A stretch of 25,216 bases of DNA from an uncultured Clostridia bacterium (GTDB taxonomy: Bacteria; Bacillota; Dehalobacteriia; UBA4068; JAAVYR01). Position numbers and translations under genes: made by a program. Below the pieces are notes generated by a model. The model did not search any database. It worked only from the letters and a program-made list of their open reading frames with translations, and was not told the origin of the DNA. Shown here piece by piece: positions 1-6,878 of this stretch; position 1 is the first letter of the stretch, and each line of letters starts with the position of its first letter. The stretch is taken from the NCBI GenBank assembly GCA_946562005.1, contig CAMNVD010000008.1, positions 1 through 25,216 of the forward strand, given 5' to 3'.

Positions 1-17
1 TCTCAGAAAGCTTTATT

Positions 18-47
18 AATATACCATAGCTCATAAGACGTTGTCAA
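18..47 (-). promoter_or_regulatory. Predicted sigma-A promoter reading out of the window
   Basis: On the minus strand a TTGACA box (42-47) and a TATATT box (18-23) are separated by 18 bp. No gene start follows inside the window, so it would serve a leftward gene beyond the edge. It lies downstream of the lysS terminator, as expected for a new transcription unit. Confidence 0.6.
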
Positions 48-145
48 CTACTTTTCTTAAAAAAATTAAAGAAATTTTAAATAAAATTCCAGCTACTAGA
101 TAATGTGTCAAGATAAAAACCTGACAACAACTAATAGTGTTTTAG

Positions 146-183
146 AGTAAAAAAGAGACGGCGTCAAAGAAGCCATCTCTTTT
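146..183 (-). terminator. Intrinsic terminator of greA-lysS
   Basis: On the minus strand a 12-bp stem (150-162 with 172-183, one G-U wobble) with a short loop is followed by a run of seven T. It begins 12 bases after the lysS stop codon and closes the greA-lysS transcript. Confidence 0.85.
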
Positions 184-194
184 CATCTATATTA

Positions 195-2096
195 TTAATA
201 TAGTTTTGCTCCAGCAGGGATATGATTATCTACCATTAAAAGATGAAGTTTTTCTTCTCCTTCTTCCTCGTGGATAGCAGATAAGAGCATCCCGCAAGAA
301 TCAATACCCATCATCGCTCTTGGCGGCAGGTTCGTAATAGCAATGAGCGTCTTACCAATTAACTCTTCTGGTTCATAGTGGGCATGAATTCCACTTAAAA
401 TAGTACGGTCCGTACCAGTACCATCATCCAGAGTAAATTGCAGCAGTTTTTTGCTTTTCGGCACCGCTACACACTCTTTTACCTTTACCGCCCGGAAGTC
501 AGATTTACTAAAAGTTTCAAAATCAATATGCTCTTGGAATAAAGGCTCAATTTGTACCTTAGAAAAATCTATGATTTCCGGCTTGTTTTCTCCTTCCAAC
601 TGCCCTGCTGCCACCATCTTCTTAGGAGCGCCGCCTGTATGTCTTAATGTGGGGAAAAGAATAACGTCACGAATAGAAGGCGCGTCAGTGAGCAGCATAA
701 CCAATCTATCCATACCAATGCCAAGGCCCCCTGTTGGCGCCATACCATATTCCAATGCCCGCACAAAGTCTTCGTCCATGAGATGGGCTTCATCGTCACC
801 TTTTTCCCGTTCCTTCATCTGCGCTTCAAAGCGGCCCCGTTGGTCGATAGGGTCGTTTAATTCAGAGAACGCATTACCCAGTTCTCTGCCATAGACAAAT
901 GCTTCAAAACGGTAAGTCAAACGATCGTCTTCTGTTTCCCGTTTAGCAAGGGGGGAAATTTCCACTGGATAGTCTGTGATAAATGTAGGCTGAATAAGGT
1001 TTTCTTCTACTGTTTCCTCGAAGAAGCAGTTGATGATTTGTCCCCGTGTCGTAGCGTTTTCCAAGGGAATGTTGTGCTCTTTTGCTGCTTTGATTGCTTC
1101 TTCATCGGTTTGGATTTGGTTGAAGTCCACTCCGCTATATTCTTTTACCGCATCAATCATGGTCATACGGCGCCATGGCGGCGTCAGGTCGATATCCGTC
1201 CCTTGATAAGTGATTTTTGTGGTTCCCAATACTTCCTGAGCAACGTATGCAATCATGTTTTCCATCAGACTCATCATAGACTGATAGTCTCCATAAGCCT
1301 GGTATACTTCCATCATGGTAAATTCTGGATTGTGCCGCACAGAAATCCCTTCATTACGATAAGCCCGGCCCAATTCATATACCCGTTCCATACCGCCCAC
1401 AATGAGCCGTTTCAAAGGCAGCTCCAGCGCAATCCGCATATAGAGGTCCATGTCCAAGGTGTTGTGATGAGTAATAAAAGGACGGGCCGCCGCCCCACCA
1501 GGAATGGTGTGCATAGTCGGCGTTTCCACTTCCAAGAAGCCTTGTCCATCTAAATAACGACGTACTGCGCTAATGATTCTGCTTCGCTTTACGAAGGTAT
1601 CTTTTACTTCTGGGTTAACGATTAAGTCCACATACCGTTGACGGTAACGCATTTCTACATCTTTTAAGCCATGCCATTTTTCCGGCAGAGGACGCAGGCT
1701 TTTGCTGAGTACAGTGATTTTTTCCGCCCGCACGGAGATTTGCCCCCTGTCCGTGCGAAATACTATACCGCTTACCCCCAGAATATCCCCGATGTCCAGC
1801 TTGGAAAATACAGCAAACTGTTCTTCCCCAACAACATCCAGCTTGAGATAAACCTGGATTTGTCCGTCTTTATCTTGAATGGGCAAGAAGGCGGCCTTAC
1901 CATGGCCGCGGATAGCCATGATTCGCCCGGCAATGGTTACGGTCTCGCCATCTAACTTTTCAAACCCTTCTAAGATTTCTTTAGAAGTATGGGTCCGGTC
2001 AAAGGCTGCGCCAAAAGGCTCCACACCCATTGCCCGCAATTCTTCCATTTTCTTTTTCCGCACTAAAAATTGTTCCGTTACTTCGACTTCAGCCAC
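195..2096 (-). CDS. lysS: Lysyl-tRNA synthetase, class II, with C-terminal tRNA-binding domain
   Basis: Cytoplasmic enzyme that charges tRNA-Lys with lysine. Residues about 50-135 form the N-terminal OB-fold anticodon-binding domain. The class II catalytic core follows, with motif 2 around RAYRNEG (244-250) and motif 3 GLGIGMDR (457-464). The protein is 633 aa, against about 490-500 for most bacterial LysRS. The extra part, about 516-633, reads as a second OB-fold tRNA-binding domain of the Trbp111/EMAP-II type (SDFRAVKV, ILSGI, NLPPRAMMG), the same domain found at the C-terminus of many MetRS. The start is GTG at 2096 behind an AGGAGAGG ribosome site. It lies 43 bases after greA and the two are probably co-transcribed. 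Identity is sure; the role of the added domain (tRNA affinity or dimerisation) is inferred. Confidence 0.97.
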   Translation of the reverse strand: MAEVEVTEQFLVRKKKMEELRAMGVEPFGAAFDRTHTSKEILEGFEKLDGETVTIAGRIMAIRGHGKAAFLPIQDKDGQIQVYLKLDVVGEEQFAVFSKLDIGDILGVSGIVFRTDRGQISVRAEKITVLSKSLRPLPEKWHGLKDVEMRYRQRYVDLIVNPEVKDTFVKRSRIISAVRRYLDGQGFLEVETPTMHTIPGGAAARPFITHHNTLDMDLYMRIALELPLKRLIVGGMERVYELGRAYRNEGISVRHNPEFTMMEVYQAYGDYQSMMSLMENMIAYVAQEVLGTTKITYQGTDIDLTPPWRRMTMIDAVKEYSGVDFNQIQTDEEAIKAAKEHNIPLENATTRGQIINCFFEETVEENLIQPTFITDYPVEISPLAKRETEDDRLTYRFEAFVYGRELGNAFSELNDPIDQRGRFEAQMKEREKGDDEAHLMDEDFVRALEYGMAPTGGLGIGMDRLVMLLTDAPSIRDVILFPTLRHTGGAPKKMVAAGQLEGENKPEIIDFSKVQIEPLFQEHIDFETFSKSDFRAVKVKECVAVPKSKKLLQFTLDDGTGTDRTILSGIHAHYEPEELIGKTLIAITNLPPRAMMGIDSCGMLLSAIHEEEGEEKLHLLMVDNHIPAGAKLY

Positions 2097-2139
2097 GATA
2101 ACCTCTCCTATCCTATCGCCTGCACCAGGCGTTTACTGC

Positions 2140-2619
2140 CTATCTGGTAATGTCCAGGATTTCAAATACTACTGTTCCCGCCGGGATAGTGATTTCTACT
2201 TTGTCACCCTTAGCATGGCCCAAGAGCCCTTGCCCTACCGGGCTTTCATTGGAAATCTTATTTTTAAAAGGGTCTGCTTCCACAGAACCAACAATGGTAT
2301 ATACAGATTTATCTTTGGTGGCAGTGTTCTGGATGGTTACCGTAGACCCTACCCCCACGATGTCTTTGTTTACCGTAGCGTCTTCTAATATTTTTACGTT
2401 ACGCAGTTTTTTCTCCATGGACATGATAGTACCTTCTATCATGGCCTGTTCATTTTTGGCGTCTTCATATTCAGAGTTTTCGCTGATATCACCAAATTCT
2501 CTTGCCGTTTTGATTCTGTCTGCTACTTCCCGTCTTTTGACGGTTTTCAGCATTTCCAGTTCTTCTTCCATTTTTTTTAGGCCTTCCCGGCTTAAAATCA
2601 ATTCTTTGTCCTCAGTCAT
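2140..2619 (-). CDS. greA: Transcription elongation factor GreA
   Basis: GreA enters the secondary channel of stalled RNA polymerase and stimulates cleavage of the backtracked transcript. The 159-aa length is typical. The N-terminal coiled coil (about 1-75) carries the acidic tip (FGDISENSEYEDAK), and the C-terminal FKBP-like domain contains DPFKNKISNESPVGQGLLGH. The ATG at 2619 is preceded by AAGGGG at good spacing. It is the first sure gene of the greA-lysS unit, transcribed from a consensus promoter about 250 bases upstream, so the leader is unusually long. greA next to lysS is common in Clostridia and relatives. Confidence 0.97.
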   Translation of the reverse strand: MTEDKELILSREGLKKMEEELEMLKTVKRREVADRIKTAREFGDISENSEYEDAKNEQAMIEGTIMSMEKKLRNVKILEDATVNKDIVGVGSTVTIQNTATKDKSVYTIVGSVEADPFKNKISNESPVGQGLLGHAKGDKVEITIPAGTVVFEILDITR

Positions 2620-2707
2620 GTTATTCGCCCCTTACTGTTTGTCTTTTCGGTTTTTATTCCCCTATTCCCACCATTTTATCCCATCGTCATTTCAAGCACA
2701 GTCCATT

Positions 2708-2735
2708 TGTCATTCTGTGCGCAGCCGAAGAATCT
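2708..2735 (+). repeat. Dispersed repeat TGTCATTCTG...GAAGAATCT, copy 1
   Basis: 28 bases with the standard left end TGTCATTCTG and right end GAAGAATCT around a short variable centre. It lies in the greA leader and supplies the last codons and stop of the candidate small ORF there. Confidence 0.8.
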
Positions 2736-2787
2736 TTTCAATTAGGATAAAAAGCAGGATAGCTATTGTTAAAACCATGAAAACCAT
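2710..2787 (-). CDS. Candidate 25-aa single-span membrane peptide in greA leader
   Basis: An ATG-initiated ORF of 25 codons plus TGA. The peptide starts MVFMVLTIAILLFILIEK and ends in a basic stretch (LRLRTE): one hydrophobic span of about 16 residues, then positive charges, a common pattern for tiny membrane proteins. It lies inside the predicted greA transcript. Against it: there is no good ribosome-binding site at normal spacing, and its 3' end is made of the dispersed repeat. It could be chance. I do not recognise a family. Confidence 0.2.
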   Translation of the reverse strand: MVFMVLTIAILLFILIEKILRLRTE

Positions 2788-2866
2788 GGCAGCAAGGAAA
2801 AATTCACCTTACCGTCACGGTTACATTCTGCTGTTTATTTCTTTTTTACTTAAACCATTAGCTAGT

Positions 2867-2896
2867 ATTATACCTTCCTATCTAGGCATTTGTCAA
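2867..2896 (-). promoter_or_regulatory. Predicted sigma-A promoter of greA-lysS
   Basis: On the minus strand, TTGACA (2891-2896), an 18-bp spacer and TATAAT (2867-2872): both boxes match consensus exactly. The transcript would start near 2860, giving a leader of about 240 bases before greA. Confidence 0.8.
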
Positions 2897-2912
2897 TAAA
2901 TATCTCACGATA

Positions 2913-2940
2913 TATCATTTTGAGCATAGCCAAAGAATCC
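2913..2940 (+). repeat. Dispersed repeat, copy 2 (diverged)
   Basis: TATCATTTTGAGC...AAAGAATCC, a degenerate copy of the same repeat. It ends three bases before the stop codon of the 302-aa gene and overlaps the region just upstream of the greA promoter. Confidence 0.55.
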
Positions 2941-2942
2941 TG

Positions 2943-3851
2943 CTAATACAACTGTTCCCGCCCGAATATTTCATAAAATCGCTTGCCGTTTTCCTTTTGT
3001 AAGAGAAAAATAGGTTTCACACCAAAGCAATCCCACTCCTGTTGCCAAAAGCAAACTTTCTCACTAGAGGTTTTTCTTTGCCAGTCAGTCTTCAGCTCCG
3101 CCTCATATTGGGCCAGCACCATAGCAGAGAGCCACCCCGCTGATAAATATTCTTTTTTCCCATAGGCTGGATAAGAAAAACGACTGCCCACAGCCGCTCC
3201 CGGCGAATAAGGCCTTAATCCCGCTACCGCCGCCAAGTCCCATTGCACACAAGAGCCCACCCCCTGTTTTGCCTCCCCTGTAAAGAAAGCCATCTCCGCC
3301 CAGTGCAATGCTTTTTCTTCCGAGACGATACGCACAGCGAGCCCCGTTTTAGCCAGGATTTCCTCACTGATAGCCTCCAATATCTGCTGGTTTTTTCCCG
3401 TCAGGAGCAAAAGCCGTGCTTCCGTCCCCAGGAGAAGCGCCGCAAAACGCCCCAGCTGATTGTCAGCGTCCAAGATAGCCACATCTCGCCTCCGCCAAAG
3501 GTGAGCTCGTTTTAATAGGAAATCAAAGATAACAAAGAGCGAGAGACTAAAGCCGCCGGTAAAAATTGTACTATCGTTATACCGTTGCATACACTGTTCC
3601 AGCCCATAGCTCCAGCCACTACCGCCGCAGACAGCCAGCCGCTGCTTTTCCATGCGCCGGGCAAATCTCCGACAATTTTTTTCTCGGCAACGCCCCTGCT
3701 CCACCTGCCAAAATTCGATTTGCCGTTGTCCCGGCAATATGCCAGAAAGAGGCGTTATCTCTCCCGGCAGCCATCCCCGCACACATTCCAAGAACCCGCT
3801 ACTTTTTCTTGTGCCCACAGACGGTTCTTTGATTAACCCCACTTTAACCAC
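2943..3851 (-). CDS. Conserved-looking protein of unknown function, possible Rossmann fold
   Basis: I do not recognise this 302-aa protein. The middle part (about 122-180) reads like a nucleotide-binding Rossmann unit: a beta strand with acidic turn (DVAILDADNQLGRFAALLLG), then a second strand and helix (RLLLLTGKNQQILEAI), then RIVSE. The N-terminal half is rich in Cys, Arg and Trp, with CGGSGWSYG at about 75-83. There is no signal peptide or clear membrane span. The GTG at 3851 has GAGG only four bases upstream, so the start is uncertain; a second GTG lies three codons in. It is monocistronic by appearance, between its own promoter and the greA promoter. A shikimate-dehydrogenase-like or sugar-related role would be a guess. 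Confidence 0.75.
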   Translation of the reverse strand: MVKVGLIKEPSVGTRKSSGFLECVRGWLPGEITPLSGILPGQRQIEFWQVEQGRCREKNCRRFARRMEKQRLAVCGGSGWSYGLEQCMQRYNDSTIFTGGFSLSLFVIFDFLLKRAHLWRRRDVAILDADNQLGRFAALLLGTEARLLLLTGKNQQILEAISEEILAKTGLAVRIVSEEKALHWAEMAFFTGEAKQGVGSCVQWDLAAVAGLRPYSPGAAVGSRFSYPAYGKKEYLSAGWLSAMVLAQYEAELKTDWQRKTSSEKVCFWQQEWDCFGVKPIFLLQKENGKRFYEIFGREQLY

Positions 3852-3906
3852 GATACCTCGTCCCTTTTATAGATACTTCTATCCTCTACTTTATGCCCCG
3901 CCACTC

Positions 3907-3935
3907 ATAATATACCCACAACTTGCCCTAGGCAA
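3907..3935 (-). promoter_or_regulatory. Predicted promoter of the 302-aa gene
   Basis: On the minus strand, TTGCCT (3930-3935), 17 bp, TATTAT (3907-3912). It lies just after the fba terminator, about 55 bases before the GTG start. Confidence 0.5.
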
Positions 3936-3961
3936 AATACGTTTTCATGATAAAACATGAT

Positions 3962-3996
3962 AAAAAAGGACCTGCAATTTATATTGCAAGCCCTTT
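3962..3996 (-). terminator. Intrinsic terminator of fba
   Basis: On the minus strand, GGGCTTGCAAT / ATTGCAGGTCC with loop ATAA, followed by six T. The stem has two G-U wobbles. The same hairpin sequence, almost unchanged, ends ilvC at 20610-20645. Confidence 0.85.
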
Positions 3997-4106
3997 GTAT
4001 ATATCCCTTGATTATAAAAGAATTACCAATTATTTCGAATAACAACATTTCCCCTAAGAAGCAGTATGTATTTATTAACGCACAACGTGACAGGTTATGC
4101 TACAGA

Positions 4107-4961
4107 TTATGCTTGGTTACTGCTGCCAAAGAGGCGAATCTTTTCTCTAACAATGGCAGTCATTCTTTCCCTAGCCGGCCCTAATACTTTTCGAGGGTCG
4201 ATTTCAGAAGGATTTGCAGCCAGCGCATCTTTTACCCCAGCCATGAATGCTTCCCGGATGTTGGTATCAATGTTTACCTTGCATACCCCACGTTCGATAG
4301 CGGCCCGGATAGCGTCATCAGGCACCCCGGAGGAGCCGTGGAGCACGATAGGAGTGTCCAGCATACCAGCGATTTTTTCCAGACGAGGCAAGTCAAGTTT
4401 CGGCGTGCCTTTGTATTGGCCATGTGCCGTACCGATGGCGATAGCCAGAGCGTCTACTTTGCAGTGGTCGATGAAGTATTTTGCTTCTTCTGGTTCCGTA
4501 TACATAGCTTCTTTTTCACTGACGGTGATGTCATCTTCCGTACCGCCGATTTTCCCCAGCTCTGCTTCTACAGAAACACCCGTAGCTCTTGCCACGTCTA
4601 ATACCCGGTTGGTAAGGATGATATTTTCTTCCAGAGGCAGCTTAGAGCCGTCAATCATCACAGAGGAAAAACCATTGCGGATACATTGCATTACCTGGTC
4701 AAAGCCTGTCCCATGGTCCAAGTGTAGACAAACAGGGATGGAAGCCTTTTCAGCAGCAAGTTTGGTCATGGTGGCGATGTATTCAATACCAGCATATTTA
4801 ATAGCCCCTTGACTTGCCTGGACGATAACAGGCGCATTTTCCGCTTCTGCCGCTGCGATAATCGCTTGAACGATTTCCATGTTGTTGCAGTTAAAAGCCC
4901 CTACTGCATAGCCGCCTTTCTGTGCTTTTCCCAATAATTCTACCATTGATACCAGTGCCAT
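4107..4961 (-). CDS. fba: Fructose-1,6-bisphosphate aldolase, class II
   Basis: Zinc-dependent cleavage or condensation of fructose-1,6-bisphosphate to dihydroxyacetone phosphate and glyceraldehyde-3-phosphate, central to glycolysis and gluconeogenesis. At 284 aa it is a typical short class IIB enzyme. Visible residues: catalytic Asp82 and zinc His83 in LHLDHG (79-84), Glu134 in EAELGKIGG, zinc His180 in GTAHGQYKG, zinc His208 in VLHGSSGVP, and the phosphate-binding NIDT (230-233). I place the start at the ATG at 4961, which has GGAGG eight bases upstream; a longer frame from an in-frame TTG would include the ribosome site itself. It sits 30 bases after the zinc-ribbon gene and is followed by a strong terminator. 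Confidence 0.97.
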   Translation of the reverse strand: MALVSMVELLGKAQKGGYAVGAFNCNNMEIVQAIIAAAEAENAPVIVQASQGAIKYAGIEYIATMTKLAAEKASIPVCLHLDHGTGFDQVMQCIRNGFSSVMIDGSKLPLEENIILTNRVLDVARATGVSVEAELGKIGGTEDDITVSEKEAMYTEPEEAKYFIDHCKVDALAIAIGTAHGQYKGTPKLDLPRLEKIAGMLDTPIVLHGSSGVPDDAIRAAIERGVCKVNIDTNIREAFMAGVKDALAANPSEIDPRKVLGPARERMTAIVREKIRLFGSSNQA

Positions 4962-4991
4962 ATTTCCTACCTCCAATATATTTATTATTTT

Positions 4992-5627
4992 TTATTTCAT
5001 CATATTCCCATAAACCATATTGATACCTTCTTTTTCCAGAATCAAGCCCTCCGCCTGCTTCATCAGCAACAGGTCCGACGCATTTTCCGCTAAAAGATAA
5101 CCGCCATTGCCGCAATGAGGACAATAAATGCTCACCCGGTCCCGATAAATGCGGATATCTATGTCGCTGCCACAGTCATGACATTGGACTTTCCCGTAAG
5201 ATACCAAAGCATATAGCTGCTCTAAGACGCCCTCCATTACCTCCATATCTGCAAAAAAATCCCATAGAGAGCCACCATCCGCCAAAGACAAGATATCGCC
5301 TTCCATGACTTCAGCAAGGACGCTGCCCCTGTCGCCTAGATACCCCAGATGAAAATCTGTCCGGCTGCAAGTCAAAACCAAGCAATTTTTTAACAACTGC
5401 CCTAAAGTAAAGACAAAACGATGAGGCCCCTCACAACAATCACTCCAGATATCCACTGCATAGTGTTTTTTGCCTTGGGGCGCTATGGCGCACAGCAAAA
5501 AACCACACGAACAGGAAAGAAGCACCTTCCCCCGTCCCTGGATGGTAAATAGCGAAACCTGCCGATGCAGGGTAGCCTCCCCGCAGCGGGGACAGCGAGC
5601 CATAAAGAACACATCTGTTGTTGCCAT
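4992..5627 (-). CDS. Double zinc-ribbon protein, CpXC-like
   Basis: A 211-aa cytoplasmic protein with two zinc-ribbon-like Cys clusters. The first is CPRCG (12-16) with CSCG (39-42), resembling the CpXC domain. The second, near the C-terminus, is CHDCG (149-153) with CPHCG (169-173). Further Cys pairs (64-65, 82, 87) lie between. The clusters could bind zinc and nucleic acid or protein, but no function is known to me. ATG at 5627 has GAGGTGG upstream. It lies 63 bases after alr and 30 before fba on the same strand, so it may be carried on one transcript with them. The CpXC label is recognition by pattern, not a search result. Confidence 0.75.
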   Translation of the reverse strand: MATTDVFFMARCPRCGEATLHRQVSLFTIQGRGKVLLSCSCGFLLCAIAPQGKKHYAVDIWSDCCEGPHRFVFTLGQLLKNCLVLTCSRTDFHLGYLGDRGSVLAEVMEGDILSLADGGSLWDFFADMEVMEGVLEQLYALVSYGKVQCHDCGSDIDIRIYRDRVSIYCPHCGNGGYLLAENASDLLLMKQAEGLILEKEGINMVYGNMMK

Positions 5628-5690
5628 TTGCCACCTCGTTTTTTCTCTCTATTACCATAGCGTTGTCTGGTAATATTCTCTTTTTTCTTC

Positions 5691-6845
5691 CTATTTTCCT
5701 GCTAATTTTTCTTGCTCCCCATTTAAATCCAGCACTCGGGCAAGTTCCCCTGTAAATACCCGGGGAATAGCTATGTTTGCCGTAGTCCGCCGCAGAGGAA
5801 CCAACACCTCATCTCCGGGCTTAGCCGCAATGCCTGACAGAGAAATAGAAGTCAGCTGCATACCGATACGCCCTATCACAGGGGTAGATTTGCCGTTTAC
5901 CCGCACATAGACAGTGCCATATTTTCCGGCTGCCTTTGCCAGCGCTTTTAGGATATCCCGGAAGGTGCTCTCTATCGTAGCCGGACGAGTGTTTGCCATC
6001 ACATTGAATCCATCTGCATAGCCATAGGGGATTACCCCTACCAGTTCCTCCTTTTTACAGCGATAGTCGCCGCCATAGCCGATAGCGCCGCCAGCGGGCA
6101 CCGTCTTTACTTCTACCAGCCGTCCCTTGGCCTGCCAGGGGTCTTGCAAATCCAATATATGTGACGTCTCTGCTGGGTACTGCCCATAAAGAATCGTCCC
6201 TGCCCGTACCATGTCAAATCTTGCTTCCGGAAATTTGATGAGACCAGCGCTATTTGCCAGGTGGGCTAGACCATAGTCGATGCCCTCCGCCTTGAGGTCG
6301 GCTAAAAGCTTCTGAAACACAGCAATTTGTTTTTTGCTTTCCGCCACATCCTGCTGCTGGGCAGTGGCCAAGTGAGAATAAATACCAGCAAGCTTCACGC
6401 CAGATAATGCCTTACTTTTCCTTGCAAGTACAATAGCTGTGTCCGGCATAGCCCCCACACGGTGCATCCCCGTGTCCACCTTGAGATGGAAGTCCCCGCC
6501 TGCCGCCTCATACCAAGCAAGCAAAGCTGCCTCACAGTCGATGCTAGGCAGGAGCTGCCATTTTTTCATATCAGCGCATTGGTCGGTTAGCAGCGGCGCA
6601 AAGACTAAGATAGGAAGCCCAATCCCCGCCTCTCTTAGCGCCTGCCCTTCTTCTATGGTAGTCACAGCGAAAGCGTCTGCACCACTATAAGCAAGGGCTT
6701 TGGCTACTCCTACACTGCCATGGCCATAAGCATTAGCTTTTACCACGGCCATGACCTTAGTAGCCGCTCCCACCAACTGTTTGATTTCGGCAAGATTATG
6801 ACAAATTGCATCTACATCTACTTCTATCCATCTGCTGTAACCCAT
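5691..6845 (-). CDS. alr: Alanine racemase (divergent active site)
   Basis: Fold-type III PLP enzyme that makes D-alanine for peptidoglycan. Length 384 is normal. PLP-binding Lys36 lies in VVKANAYGHG and the second catalytic base Tyr257 in AIGYGG. HLANSAG and DMVRAG supply PLP-phosphate contacts, and VDTGMHRVG carries the conserved Arg. Three places differ from the usual Alr. The MD(Q) motif after the GR is GRIGMQ (326-330), so the Asp is replaced by Gln. The substrate-gating Tyr near the C-terminus appears to be Ile (TTANIAIPRVF). The HFATAD motif is HLATAQ. It could therefore have altered or broader substrate range. ATG at 6845 follows GAAGGA. It is 33 bases after the FemAB-type gene, together a cell-wall pair. 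Confidence 0.88.
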   Translation of the reverse strand: MGYSRWIEVDVDAICHNLAEIKQLVGAATKVMAVVKANAYGHGSVGVAKALAYSGADAFAVTTIEEGQALREAGIGLPILVFAPLLTDQCADMKKWQLLPSIDCEAALLAWYEAAGGDFHLKVDTGMHRVGAMPDTAIVLARKSKALSGVKLAGIYSHLATAQQQDVAESKKQIAVFQKLLADLKAEGIDYGLAHLANSAGLIKFPEARFDMVRAGTILYGQYPAETSHILDLQDPWQAKGRLVEVKTVPAGGAIGYGGDYRCKKEELVGVIPYGYADGFNVMANTRPATIESTFRDILKALAKAAGKYGTVYVRVNGKSTPVIGRIGMQLTSISLSGIAAKPGDEVLVPLRRTTANIAIPRVFTGELARVLDLNGEQEKLAGK

Positions 6846-6878
6846 GACAACATCCTTCTTCCTTACACAATCATACGG

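Larger units (their letters stand above)
2620..2942. other. Long greA leader / intergenic region
   Basis: This 323-base gap holds the greA promoter, two copies of the dispersed TGTCATTCTG repeat and a possible 25-codon ORF on the minus strand. I see no terminator for the 302-aa gene's neighbour and no recognisable riboswitch. Confidence 0.6.

Noticed and set aside
2150..2899. 249-codon open frame on the plus strand
   Set aside because: It is antisense to greA and its leader, has no plausible ribosome site, and the translation is low-complexity Ser/Phe/Leu-rich. greA on the other strand is certain.
4066..4812. 248-codon open frame on the plus strand opposite fba
   Set aside because: It is a shadow of the aldolase gene; the protein shows no family features.
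5650..5690. Short hairpin ATTACCA/TGGTAAT between alr and the zinc-ribbon gene
   Set aside because: It has no T run on the minus strand, the direction of the genes, so it is not a convincing terminator.
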